Of a stretch of DNA of 64,000 bases, positions 18,337 to 26,878 are shown piece after piece. The position numbers and the translations under genes are program-made. The stretch's first letter is position 1. Every line of letters begins with the position of its first letter. A model generated the notes under the pieces. It worked only from the letters and a program-made list of their open reading frames with translations, was not told where the DNA came from and did not search any database. Source of the DNA: Streptomyces sp. GS7 (GTDB lineage: Bacteria > Actinomycetota > Actinomycetes > Streptomycetales > Streptomycetaceae); assembly GCF_009834125.1 (NCBI RefSeq), contig NZ_CP047146.1, positions 6,689,501-6,753,500 on the forward strand, written 5' to 3'.

Positions 18337-18915
18337 TCAGGACCCGGGGCTGGCGCTGCCGGTACCGGCGCCCGGGCTGCCGCTCGGCGCGGGCTTGGTG
18401 ATCTCCTTGCCCGAGGGATCTAGCACCCACCACTTCGCCCCGCTGTCGTTCGACCCCTGGCCCCTGACGTCCCCGGGGTGCCTGTCCGCGATGAAGTAGT
18501 ACAGCGGATGCCCGTTGTAGGTGACTTCCTTGGTGCCGTCGCGGCGGGTCGTGGTCCCGAGCAGCGCGCTCTGGACGCCGCTGCCGGCCTGCGGCGCGCC
18601 GGTCACCAGCAGCGGCGGCCAGACCTTGGCGCATTTGCCATAGCAGGTCGAAGTGTGGCCCTTGTCCGCCACGAAGAGGTAGAGCGTCCGGCCCTGCCCG
18701 TCGACCAGGAACGTGCCGAGCGGCCCGGAGCGCACCCGGATGGTCACCGCGCCCGCCGCCGGCGACCCGGACGGCCGGGGGCTGGCGCTCGGGGCGGAGG
18801 GGGTGGCGGACGGTGACGGGGTGGTCCCGCCACCGCCGTGCGAGCAGCCGCCGACGGCTGCGGCGAGCAGGGTGACGGCCACCGCGGTGGCGGCCGTCCT
18901 GGCGGTGTGGCGCAT
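18337..18915 (-). CDS. Secreted lipoprotein with YxFxxD repeats (COG4315-type)
   Basis: 192 residues. Signal peptide and lipobox AAAVGGC, a Ser/Pro linker, then two copies of the motif typical of COG4315: RTLYLFVADKG and HPLYYFIADRHPGD. Two cysteines (TCYGKC) and WPPLL between them match the family. Function is unestablished; frequent pairing with redox proteins suggests a role in envelope electron transfer. The ATG has GAAGGAG 7 nt upstream. First gene of a two-gene operon with the cupredoxin. Confidence 0.85.
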   Translation of the reverse strand: MRHTARTAATAVAVTLLAAAVGGCSHGGGGTTPSPSATPSAPSASPRPSGSPAAGAVTIRVRSGPLGTFLVDGQGRTLYLFVADKGHTSTCYGKCAKVWPPLLVTGAPQAGSGVQSALLGTTTRRDGTKEVTYNGHPLYYFIADRHPGDVRGQGSNDSGAKWWVLDPSGKEITKPAPSGSPGAGTGSASPGS

Positions 18916-19037
18916 CGGACGTCTCCTTCGGCGCGCGCTGAGGCGGGCGGACCGTCCGCCCACCTCAGTGGACCGCAGCGCCCGCGGCCCGGCCATCGGG
19001 AGAGCGGCGTTCGGCGTAGTGCGCCGGGCCGTTCCGG

Positions 19038-20096
19038 TCAGCGGATCTCGCCGGTGGTGCGCCGGTAGGTCGAGCGCCGGTCGTCGATGGCGGCCCAGCG
19101 GTCGCCGTAGACGTTCTCGGTGACGCCGGGCTCGCGCAGGAAGGCGTGCGGGAAGCCGAGCGGGACCTCGCTGGTGGCGTCGAGGCGCTCCAGCGCGTCC
19201 GCGTCGAGCGTGACGTCGATGCTGGCGAGGTTGTCGGCCAGCTGCGCCTCCTTGGTGGCGCCGATGATCGGGATGATGTTGCCGGGGCGGCTGCGCAGCC
19301 AGGCCAGGGCCACCTGTGCCGGGGTCCAGCCGCCCTGTTCGGCGATCTCCAGGACGGCGGTGACGGTCTCGTCCTCGTTGTGGTCGGCGCGGTCGTGCCC
19401 GTCCTGGCCGTCCAGCCGGCCGCTCTCGCCGCGCCGGTACTTGCCGGTGAGCTTGCCGGCCGCCAGCGGGGCCCAGGCGAGGACGGCCAGGTCGAACGCG
19501 CGGGCCTGCGGGAGCAGTTCGCGCTCCACGGTCCGCTCCAGCAGGTTGTAGCGCAGCTGCGAGCCGGCGAAGGCGGTCCAGCCCCGCAGCTCGGCGAGGG
19601 TGTTGGCCTGCGCGATCTCCCAGGCGGGCCAGTCGGACACGCCCAGGTAGAGCACCTTGCCGGACCGTACGAGGTCGTCCAGCGCCCGCATCACCTCGTC
19701 GACGGGGGTGAAGTTGTCGCGGGCGTGCACCCACAGCACGTCGAGGCGGTCGGTGCCCAGCCGGCGCAGGCTGGCCTCCACGGACTGGACGAGGTTCTTG
19801 CGGTGGTTGCCGGCCGAGTTCACATCGCCCGGGACGGTCGCGCAGGTGTACTTGCTGGCGAGCACGAACCGGTCCCGGCGGCCGTCGAGCAGTTCGCCGA
19901 GGATGGTCTCCGAGGTGCCGCCGGTGTAGTTGTTGGCGGTGTCGACGAAGTTGCCGCCCGCGTCGGCGTAGGCGTCGAGGAGCCGTCCGCTGGTGTCCTT
20001 GGCGGCGCCCCAGCCCCAGTCCTCGCCGAAGGTCATGGCGCCCAGGGCCAGTTCGCTGACGCGCAGGCCGGTCCTGCCGAACAGTGTGTACCGCAC
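19038..20096 (-). CDS. Aldo/keto reductase
   Basis: 352 residues from GTG with AGGGGA 5 nt upstream. TIM-barrel NADPH-dependent oxidoreductase with the catalytic tetrad in place: D and Y in FVDTANNY, K in ASKYT, H in WVHARD. C-terminal cofactor loop IPIIGATKEAQLADN. Closest in form to the YajO/Tas-like group of general aldehyde reductases. Physiological substrate not deducible. It appears to be a single-gene transcript. Confidence 0.92.
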   Translation of the reverse strand: MRYTLFGRTGLRVSELALGAMTFGEDWGWGAAKDTSGRLLDAYADAGGNFVDTANNYTGGTSETILGELLDGRRDRFVLASKYTCATVPGDVNSAGNHRKNLVQSVEASLRRLGTDRLDVLWVHARDNFTPVDEVMRALDDLVRSGKVLYLGVSDWPAWEIAQANTLAELRGWTAFAGSQLRYNLLERTVERELLPQARAFDLAVLAWAPLAAGKLTGKYRRGESGRLDGQDGHDRADHNEDETVTAVLEIAEQGGWTPAQVALAWLRSRPGNIIPIIGATKEAQLADNLASIDVTLDADALERLDATSEVPLGFPHAFLREPGVTENVYGDRWAAIDDRRSTYRRTTGEIR

Positions 20097-20182
20097 GTGT
20101 TCCCCTAGTTCTTCTCGCCCGTGGGTCCTTGCGGATCACACGCTAGGAGGTGGAGTGCACTCCAGGGCAAGGCGACGGGGGC

Positions 20183-20235
20183 GCGTCCCCGGTCCGGGAC
20201 GCGACGGGCCCCCGCCGGTCTCGGCGGAGGCCCGT
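20183..20235 (-). terminator. Two successive hairpins after the phospholipase gene
   Basis: ACGGGCCCCCGCCG / CGGCGGAGGCCCGT (20204-20235, one mismatch, 4-nt loop) and GCGTCCC / GGGACGC (20183-20202). They lie downstream of the phospholipase stop on the minus strand. Confidence 0.65.
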
Positions 20236-20253
20236 GCACGGAGCCGACCGGGG

Positions 20254-22311
20254 TCAGCCGGTGATGATGGCCGGGTCGCTGACGCCCGGCTTGCCGGTCT
20301 CGACATGGCCCGCGAACCGGCGCAGGAAACCGGCGTCGGTGTCGGCGGTGACCGTGAGGTCGTACCAGCGCTTGCCGGCGCTCAGGTCGACGGACCGGGT
20401 GACGGTGCCGCCCGGGTCGACCCGGACGGTCTGCTTCCCGCCGCCGTACGCGTCGGCGATGGTGAGGCGACAGGGGGCGGTGCCCGGGTTCGTCAGGGAC
20501 AGCTCGACGTGGCCGGAGGCGGCGTTGTGGCGGGCGGTCACCTCGGGGGTCTTCTTCTTGCCGGGGCCCTTGAAGACGCGCAGGAAGCCGTTCGGGCCGT
20601 ACACCGTCAGGTCGTAACTGCCCTTGGAGTAGGCCGTGTTCCAGGTGTCGGAGATCTTCTTGCCGGCCTCGGTGGTGTAGGTCCAGGGGCCGTCGGTGCG
20701 GTCGCCGGCGGCGACCAGGAAGCACGCGCCGGCCGTGCTGCCGCTGCTGAAGGTGAGCGTGAAGCGGCCGCCCGCGGTGTCCGCGGTGCCGTCCGCCAGC
20801 GGGGCGTAGGGCAGCGGGCGGCTGGGCCGGGAGCCGTGCTCCTGCTTGGGCAGGACCGGGTTGGCGGGCGGCTTGGGGACGTAGCTGTCGTGCCGCTTGT
20901 TGTCCGGCGGCTGGTAGCCCTTGGTGTCGGGGAGCGGCGCCGGCTTGGTGTTCTCCAGGGAGAAGTCGAAGGCCGAGGTGAGGTCGCCGCAGATGGCGCG
21001 CCGCCAGGGCGTGATGTTGGGCTCGTGGACGCCGAAGCGGCGCTCCATGAACCGGATGACGGAGGTGTGGTCGAAGACCTCGGAGCAGACGTAGCCGCCG
21101 GTGCTCCAGGGGGAGACGACGAGCATCGGGACGCGCTGGCCGAGGCCGTAGGGGCCGGCGGCGTAGGTGGCGTTGCCGGGGAAGTTGTCGAGCTTGACGT
21201 CGGCGGTGGACAGGCCCTGGGCGCTGGAGCCGGGGGAGAACGGCGGGACGACGTGGTCGAAGTAGCCGTCGTTCTCGTCGTAGGTGATGAACAGCGCGGT
21301 CTTGCTCCACACCTCGGGGTTGGAGGTGAGGGCGTCCAGCACCTGGGAGACGTACCAGGCGCCGTAGTTCGCGGGCCAGTTGGGGTGCTCGGAGAAGGCT
21401 TCGGGGGCGGCTATCCAGGAGATCTGGGGCAGCTTTCCGGCCTTGACGTCGGCCTTGAGCTGGTCGAAGTAGCCCTCGCCCTTCTTGGCGTCGGTTCCGG
21501 TGCGGGCCTTGTCGTACAGCGGGTCGCCGGGCTTGGCGTCGCGGTACTGGTTGAAGAAGAGCAGCGAGTTGTCGCCGTAGTTGCCGCGGTAGGCGTCCTC
21601 GATCCAGCCCCACTTGCCGTTCGCGTCGAGGCCGTCGCCGATGTCCTGGTAGACCTTCCAGGAGATCCCCGCCTTCTCCAGGCGCTCCGGGTAGGTGGTC
21701 CAGCCGTAGCCGGCCTCCTCGTTGCCGACGACGGGGCCGCCGCCCTTGCCGTCGTTGCCGACGTAGCCGGTCCACATGTAGTAGCGGTTGGGGTCGGTGG
21801 AGCTCATCAGCGAGCAGTGGTACGCGTCGCAGATGGTGAAGGCGTCGGCGAGCGCGTAGTGGAACGGGATGTCCTTACGCGTGAGGTGCGCCATGGTCCC
21901 GGTGCCCTTGGCGGGGATCCACTGGTCGTACTTGCCGTTGTTCCACGCCTGGTGGCCGCCGTGCCAGTCGTGGTTGAGGCCCTCGATGAACTGCATGCCG
22001 AGGTCCTTGGCATCGGGGTGGTACGGGAGGATGTCCTTGGTGCCGTCGGACTGGTGCCAGACGGACTTGCCGTTCTCCAGGGTGACCGGGCGCGGGTCGC
22101 CGAAGCCGCGGACGCCCCGCAGCGCGCCGAAGTAGTGGTCGAAGGAACGGTTCTCCTGCATGAGGACGACGATGTGCTCGACGTCCTTGATGGAGCCGGA
22201 GGTGCGCTTGGCCGGGATCGACGCGGCGCGGGCGATGCTGCTCGACAGCGCCGAGGCGCCCGCGGTGGCACCCGCGATCTGGAGGAAGCGCCGGCGGTTG
22301 ATATCAGGCAT
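20254..22311 (-). CDS. Phosphocholine-specific phospholipase C, Tat-exported
   Basis: 685 residues. Twin-arginine signal NRRRFLQIAG at the N-terminus. The catalytic domain has the acid-phosphatase-like hallmarks of bacterial non-haemolytic phospholipase C: VVLMQENRSFDHYFG, TGYVGND and FITYDENDGYFDHVVPP. Two C-terminal beta domains (about 510-680) match the family's DUF756 repeats. It hydrolyses phosphatidylcholine-type lipids outside the cell, releasing phosphocholine. Family members are often induced by phosphate starvation; I saw no clear PHO box. Length is normal. Confidence 0.93.
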   Translation of the reverse strand: MPDINRRRFLQIAGATAGASALSSSIARAASIPAKRTSGSIKDVEHIVVLMQENRSFDHYFGALRGVRGFGDPRPVTLENGKSVWHQSDGTKDILPYHPDAKDLGMQFIEGLNHDWHGGHQAWNNGKYDQWIPAKGTGTMAHLTRKDIPFHYALADAFTICDAYHCSLMSSTDPNRYYMWTGYVGNDGKGGGPVVGNEEAGYGWTTYPERLEKAGISWKVYQDIGDGLDANGKWGWIEDAYRGNYGDNSLLFFNQYRDAKPGDPLYDKARTGTDAKKGEGYFDQLKADVKAGKLPQISWIAAPEAFSEHPNWPANYGAWYVSQVLDALTSNPEVWSKTALFITYDENDGYFDHVVPPFSPGSSAQGLSTADVKLDNFPGNATYAAGPYGLGQRVPMLVVSPWSTGGYVCSEVFDHTSVIRFMERRFGVHEPNITPWRRAICGDLTSAFDFSLENTKPAPLPDTKGYQPPDNKRHDSYVPKPPANPVLPKQEHGSRPSRPLPYAPLADGTADTAGGRFTLTFSSGSTAGACFLVAAGDRTDGPWTYTTEAGKKISDTWNTAYSKGSYDLTVYGPNGFLRVFKGPGKKKTPEVTARHNAASGHVELSLTNPGTAPCRLTIADAYGGGKQTVRVDPGGTVTRSVDLSAGKRWYDLTVTADTDAGFLRRFAGHVETGKPGVSDPAIITG

Positions 22312-22513
22312 GAGTCTGGGGACCTCGCGGTGGGGGATGACGGGTGATCAGGTCGTACGGGTGGTGCGGATACGGCCCTGGGGGAAACCGCGGTCAGCAG
22401 TGTTCCAAGAGGAACCAGTGCTCGGGAAGGGGGGGTGTCCTCAAGGTGGCCCGGCGCGGTACGCACCGCGAACTCCCCGGCGGGCCGCGGTGCGGGACGG
22501 CCCGGTGCGCGGG

Positions 22514-22545
22514 GCGGCCACCCCCGGGGGTCCGGGGGTGGCCGC
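22514..22545 (-). terminator. Terminator hairpin after the MFS gene
   Basis: Perfect 13-bp arms GCGGCCACCCCCG / CGGGGGTGGCCGC around a 6-nt loop, just past the stop of the exporter gene. Confidence 0.8.
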
Positions 22546-22554
22546 GCGGCTCCC

Positions 22555-23850
22555 TCAGCGCAGCGCCACCTCCGGTCCACCGGCCGGGGCGAGCCGGCCG
22601 GTGCGGTGCAGGGCCCGGAGCGCGGCGGCGCAGACCAGGCCCAGCAGCAGGAGGGCCGTCCAGGGCAGGGCGGGCAGTCCGGCGGCGCGGGCGGCGTCCA
22701 GCGCGGCGCCGGTGAGCAGGTTGCCGAGGGTGATGCCGATACCGCAGACGGTGTTGTAGAGCCCGTAGTGGGTGGCGACCAGGCGGTCGCCGCAGAGCCG
22801 GACGATGGTGTCCATCTCGAAGGGGTAGGCGGTCATCGTGCCGACGGCGAGCAGCAGCGCGGTCAGTGCCGGCGGCAGCGCGGCGAGGAGCCAGCGGGCC
22901 GGGCCGCCGGCCGGCACCGGCAGCGCGGTGGCCGCCAGCAGCGGGAGGAACGCCAGCCCCATGACCACCAGGCCGCTGGCGAGCGCGTGCCCGGGCGCCA
23001 TCCGGGCCTTGCACCAGGCGGTCACCCGGGTCTGGCCCAGGATCGTGCTCAGCCCCGAGACGGCGAACAGCAGCGCCACCGCCGCCGTTCCGGAACGCCC
23101 CTCGCCGCCCAGGCGCTTCACCTCCAGCGGCAGCGCCAGGTAGACCTGGAAGGACAGCACGTACGATCCGATCATGGCGCCGGAGAACAGCAGGAACGGC
23201 CGGTTGGCGAGCACGCCGCGCCACTGCGCGAGCAGCCCCGACCGGTCGGCCGCGGCGCCGGACCGGCCGGCGGTGCCGCCGCGGGCCGGCAGCGCGCGCA
23301 GCTGGACGAGGCTGAGCAGCGCGAAGATCCCGGCCGCCACGAGGCAGGTGAGCCGGAAGCCGACTCCGGTCAGCACCATCCCGGCGACCGGGCCGAGCAG
23401 GATGCCGGCCTGGTAGAAGACGTTGAACAGGGCGAACGCCTCCAGCCGGCGCTCTCCCGCCTCGGCCGCCAGATACGCCCGGACCGCCGGGTTGAACAGC
23501 GCCCCGGCCAGGCCGGTGGCCGCGGACGCCGCCAGCAGGGCGGGCAGCGCGTCCACCAGCCCCAGCGCGGCGAAACCCGCCGTACGCAGCAGGCAGCCGG
23601 CCACGATCAGCGGTTTGCAGCCGAACCGGTCGGCGAGCGCGCCGCCGACCAGGAACATCCCCTGCTGGCTGAAGTTGCGCACGCCGAGCACCAGCCCGAC
23701 CAGCCAGCCGGCCAGGCCCAGCGTCCCGGACAGATGCGCGGCCAGGTACGGCATCAGCATGTAGAAGCCGAGGTTGATGGTGAACTGATTGACCATCAGC
23801 AACTGCACGCTGCGCTCGTAGGAGCGGACCTGTGCGAGGGTGCCCTTCAC
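22555..23850 (-). CDS. MFS transporter, probably an exporter
   Basis: 431 residues, 12 predicted helices, with the MFS loop motif [15 protein letters not shown] after helix 2. The N-terminal sequence resembles drug/metabolite exporters of the YdeE/MdtH kind. The GTG start overlaps the stop of the cysteine-synthase-like gene (GTGA, 23847-23850), so the pair is translationally coupled. That suggests export of the amino-acid-like product of that enzyme. The substrate is not visible. Confidence 0.85.
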   Translation of the reverse strand: MKGTLAQVRSYERSVQLLMVNQFTINLGFYMLMPYLAAHLSGTLGLAGWLVGLVLGVRNFSQQGMFLVGGALADRFGCKPLIVAGCLLRTAGFAALGLVDALPALLAASAATGLAGALFNPAVRAYLAAEAGERRLEAFALFNVFYQAGILLGPVAGMVLTGVGFRLTCLVAAGIFALLSLVQLRALPARGGTAGRSGAAADRSGLLAQWRGVLANRPFLLFSGAMIGSYVLSFQVYLALPLEVKRLGGEGRSGTAAVALLFAVSGLSTILGQTRVTAWCKARMAPGHALASGLVVMGLAFLPLLAATALPVPAGGPARWLLAALPPALTALLLAVGTMTAYPFEMDTIVRLCGDRLVATHYGLYNTVCGIGITLGNLLTGAALDAARAAGLPALPWTALLLLGLVCAAALRALHRTGRLAPAGGPEVALR

Positions 23851-24998
23851 CGGGACGCCACCTCCGCCGGGCCGAGCGGGTCGGCGACCCGCTCGCAGCG
23901 GCTCCAGCGGGTGACCTCCCGCTCTCCTGTGTGGCGCAGGGTTTCCGGGGCGTCGGGCGGCGGGGCGCCGAGCAGTCCGTGGGCGGCGCAGTACGCGTCG
24001 TCGTACACGGTGCTCAGATAGCGCTGCGGTCCGTCCGGGAAGACCGCCGCGATACGGGCGCCGGGCGGCAGGGTGCGGCTGAGCCAGCCGGCGACCAGCG
24101 CGACCGCGCCGACGCTCCAGCCGCCGGTGGCGTAGTGCGAGGCCGCCAACTGCCGGCAGGTCCACACCGCTTCGGCGGGGGCGACCCAGTGCACCTCGCT
24201 GAACTGCTCGTAGGCGACGTTGCGCGGGTAGATGCTCGACCCCAGTCCGCGCATCAGGCGGGGGCGGGCGGGCTGGCCGAAGATGGTCGAGCCGACGGTG
24301 TCGACGCCGACCAGCCGCAGCTCCGGGTAGAGCTGGCGCAGCACCCGGGACACGCCCGCGGAGTGGCCGCCGGTGCCGACGCTGCACACCAGGACGTCGA
24401 TGTGCACCAGCTGGGCGGCGAGTTCGAGGGCCAGCGGCAGGTAGGCGGTGGTGTTGTCGGGGTTGTGGTACTGGTCCGGGCACCACGATCCCGGGTGCCG
24501 GCCGAGGAGTTCGGCGACCCGGTCGCGGCGGGCCTGCTGCCAGCCGCCGTCGGGGTGGGGCTCGGGGACCGGGTCGACGTCGGCGCCGTAGGCGGTCAGC
24601 AGCCGGGTCATGGCCGGTTCCAGCCCGGGGTCGGTGACCAGGGTGACGGGGTGCCCGTACACCATCCCGGCGAGCGCCAGGCCCAGGCCCAGGGTGCCGC
24701 TGGTGGACTCCACGATCCGGGCGCCGGGCCGCACGTCGCCCCGGGCGCGGGCGCGTTCGACCATGTGGAGCGCGGGGCGGTCCTTGATGCCGCCCGGGTT
24801 GCTGCCCTCCAGTTTCGCCCAGAAGCCGCGGTCCGGCGGGGTGAGCGGCGCGGAGATGTGCAGTACGGGCGTGTTGCCGACGAGCCCGGACACGGCGGAC
24901 GCCGGGGGCGGGGCGAGCGGAGCCGCGGGGCCGGGGGTGCCGGGTGCTGCCGCGGGGACGGGGAGGGGACGGTCGGGAAGTGCGGGTGGAGACTGCAT
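23847..24998 (-). CDS. PLP-dependent cysteine-synthase-like enzyme (divergent)
   Basis: 383 residues from an ATG with GAGAGCG upstream. Fold type II PLP enzyme of the CysK/SbnA group. The lysine motif reads SNPGGIKDR, one residue shorter than the usual NPGGSxKDR. The asparagine loop reads TSGTLG instead of TSGNTG. The glycine-rich phosphate site is [12 protein letters not shown]. The N-terminal 40 residues are Ala/Pro-rich. Because of the altered loop residues and coupling to an MFS exporter, I doubt that it is the housekeeping cysteine synthase. Synthesis of an unusual amino acid such as diaminopropionate is possible but unproven. Confidence 0.85.
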   Translation of the reverse strand: MQSPPALPDRPLPVPAAAPGTPGPAAPLAPPPASAVSGLVGNTPVLHISAPLTPPDRGFWAKLEGSNPGGIKDRPALHMVERARARGDVRPGARIVESTSGTLGLGLALAGMVYGHPVTLVTDPGLEPAMTRLLTAYGADVDPVPEPHPDGGWQQARRDRVAELLGRHPGSWCPDQYHNPDNTTAYLPLALELAAQLVHIDVLVCSVGTGGHSAGVSRVLRQLYPELRLVGVDTVGSTIFGQPARPRLMRGLGSSIYPRNVAYEQFSEVHWVAPAEAVWTCRQLAASHYATGGWSVGAVALVAGWLSRTLPPGARIAAVFPDGPQRYLSTVYDDAYCAAHGLLGAPPPDAPETLRHTGEREVTRWSRCERVADPLGPAEVASR

Positions 24999-25085
24999 GA
25001 TTCGCTCTCGTTCGGTGTTCCGGGTACGGACGGTGGGGCGCGTCCGGCGGCCGGCCGGCGGTGGCACGGCGCGCCGCGGCGGCTC

Positions 25086-25514
25086 CTATATCCGGCACCG
25101 GCAGAGGGCGGCGAGGGTCGGCCGGCCGCCGCGGGGCGGCCCGTGGCGCGCGGCGCGTCCGGCCGCGGCCGGACGGCGGGCGGCGGCGGAGCGCACGGCG
25201 GTCCCGAGAACACCGGGCGCGGCGCCCGGCGCGGCGGCGGTACGCCCGGCCGCGGCGGAGCGGGCCGGGGGGATGCGTCCGGCCGCGTCGGGCGGGCAGT
25301 CGGTGTCGTCGGAGCGCCCGCCGTCCGCCGCGGTGCCGGCGACGGGCGCCGCGGTCACCGGACCCGCGGTGCGGTGGTGGTGCGGGGTGTGGGCGCCGCA
25401 GGGCACGGCGGCCAGCAGCAGCCCGCCGAGCAGCAGGGGCAGGGCCAGCCGCCGGAGGAGGGGGCGGGCGGCGGCGGCACGGAACGGGAAGCGGAGGGGG
25501 GTGCGTCGGGGCAC
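25086..25514 (-). CDS. Small secreted protein, Ala/Arg-rich, unknown
   Basis: 142 residues from a GTG with GGAG 5 nt upstream. A signal peptide is clear (LLRRLALPLLLGGLLLAAVPCGA), followed by HTPHHH and a low-complexity Ala/Gly/Arg/Pro body with a few cysteines (TDCPPDA, ALCRCRI). It precedes the cysteine-synthase-like/MFS pair on the same strand and follows another small secreted protein. Low complexity makes coding status uncertain. No family recognised. Confidence 0.45.
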   Translation of the reverse strand: MPRRTPLRFPFRAAAARPLLRRLALPLLLGGLLLAAVPCGAHTPHHHRTAGPVTAAPVAGTAADGGRSDDTDCPPDAAGRIPPARSAAAGRTAAAPGAAPGVLGTAVRSAAARRPAAAGRAARHGPPRGGRPTLAALCRCRI

Positions 25515-25592
25515 AGGGTCTCCGTACACAGGGCGTGCGGAAGCAGCAGGAGGTCGTGCGGAACCGGAAGTTGGCCGGAACCGGCCGGGAAT

Positions 25593-26084
25593 CTAGACCT
25601 GCTGGACGACGGAGCCCGTGGTGCCGGACGGCGGTGGCAGGGCGAACGCGTCGGCGGGTGTGCCGTACCGGGCCGGGACGGGGGCGCGGCACGGCGAGCC
25701 GGCGAACGACACGGCGCGCGGCGGCGCCAGCTCGGCGCCCTGCTGCACCTGGCCCGCCAGGCACACCGGGTGCGCGGGATGCCCGGCGGGAGCCGGGTGG
25801 TCCGCGTGGTGGGCGGGGTCCGCGGGCGCGGAGTGCGCTGGCTGCACCGTGTGCGCGGCGCGCCGAGCAGGTGCGCCGTCCAAGGCTTCAATGGCCCGCT
25901 GGGCGGCGGCGGTTGTCCGGGCGGCGGCCGGTACGGCGCTGTCGAGGTGCCCCTCGGCGCTCTCCGCCCGCGCGCCGTGCGCGAGCAGCACCGCGAGCAG
26001 CAGCACGGCCGCCCACAGCGCCCGGAGCGGCACCGCGCGATCGCGGTGCCGTACGGCGCTCAGGGGCGGCGGGGCCGTTGCCAT
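25593..26084 (-). CDS. Small secreted or membrane-anchored protein, His-rich linker, unknown
   Basis: 163 residues from ATG. One hydrophobic helix (ALWAAVLLLAVLLAHGA) acts as signal or anchor. The middle has many histidines (AHHADHPAPAGHPAHPVC), then VCLAGQVQQGAEL and FAGSPCR. The shape recalls small Streptomyces proteins of unknown function with histidine-rich stretches that may bind metal. It lies upstream of another secreted protein and the cysteine-synthase-like pair on the same strand. Function unknown. Confidence 0.55.
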   Translation of the reverse strand: MATAPPPLSAVRHRDRAVPLRALWAAVLLLAVLLAHGARAESAEGHLDSAVPAAARTTAAAQRAIEALDGAPARRAAHTVQPAHSAPADPAHHADHPAPAGHPAHPVCLAGQVQQGAELAPPRAVSFAGSPCRAPVPARYGTPADAFALPPPSGTTGSVVQQV

Positions 26085-26160
26085 GCCGCGATCGTAGCGG
26101 CGGCGCCCGCGCGGCCGGCGGGACACGGCGGGAACACGCCGCGATCCCACCGGCCGCGCG

Positions 26161-26718
26161 TCAGACCAGCGACGCCTCGGACGCGGCGGGTTCGCACGGC
26201 GGCGCGAGGGGGTGCACGGGGGCGGGCTCCGCGGCGGGGCCGGGTGCCGCGACGGGCGCGGGCTCCGCGGCGGGGGCGGGCTCCACCACGTCCGGGACGC
26301 TGCGCAGCGGCACCTGCGGGGTCACCGGCGCGGTGCGGGCGGCCTCGACCCGGCGGGTGAACCAGATGACCTTGCCGGTCGGCGTGCCGCAGGTGCCCCA
26401 GCTGTCGCTCAGTGCGGCCACTTTGGCGAGTCCGCCGCCGGCCGCGCTGCTCAGCCGCGGCAGCCGGGGGCCGTCGTCGGCGACCGAGGCGGTCAGGTGG
26501 CGGCCGGTCCAGCGGAGTTCGACCACGCACCGGGTGTCCGCGCCGATATGGCGGTGGACGTTGGTGAGGAGTTCCGCCACTCCCCTGCACACGGGCGGGA
26601 TGTGCAGTTCGAGATTCCAGTACCGCAGATGCGCGGCGATGATCCGTCGGATCTGCGGTACGCGCTCCGCCGCGGCGTGCAGTTCGACCGTGTAGTGCCG
26701 GCCGCCGGGAAGTGTCAT
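26161..26718 (-). CDS. RsbW-like ATP-binding protein (anti-sigma factor/regulatory kinase type)
   Basis: 185 residues. GHKL ATPase fold: ELLTNVHRHI (N box), VADDGPRLPRL (G1-like) and AGGGLAKVAALSDSWG (G2). Typical of the many Streptomyces anti-sigma-factor-like ATPases. The C-terminal 60 residues are an Ala/Pro repeat tail. The ATG at 26718 has GAGGAG 8 nt upstream; the frame is open for 43 more codons but without a better start. No anti-anti-sigma or sigma gene is adjacent, so the partner is unknown. Confidence 0.85.
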   Translation of the reverse strand: MTLPGGRHYTVELHAAAERVPQIRRIIAAHLRYWNLELHIPPVCRGVAELLTNVHRHIGADTRCVVELRWTGRHLTASVADDGPRLPRLSSAAGGGLAKVAALSDSWGTCGTPTGKVIWFTRRVEAARTAPVTPQVPLRSVPDVVEPAPAAEPAPVAAPGPAAEPAPVHPLAPPCEPAASEASLV

Positions 26719-26878
26719 GTCGTGGCTCCTCACCGCGAGGCTCACCACCTTCACCTCGTTGGACCAAACGAACCCCGAACAAGAAGAGTGAGCATTCGTC
26801 ACGTATGGGTCATACGCCATCGTGGCCCCGGGGTTTCGGGCCTGCAACAGGTGGTGGTCCGTTCGGGTCCCGGCCCGT

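Noticed and set aside
23847..24998. Housekeeping cysteine synthase (cysK)
   Set aside because: The PLP loop motifs differ from CysK and the gene is coupled to an exporter, so the symbol was not given.
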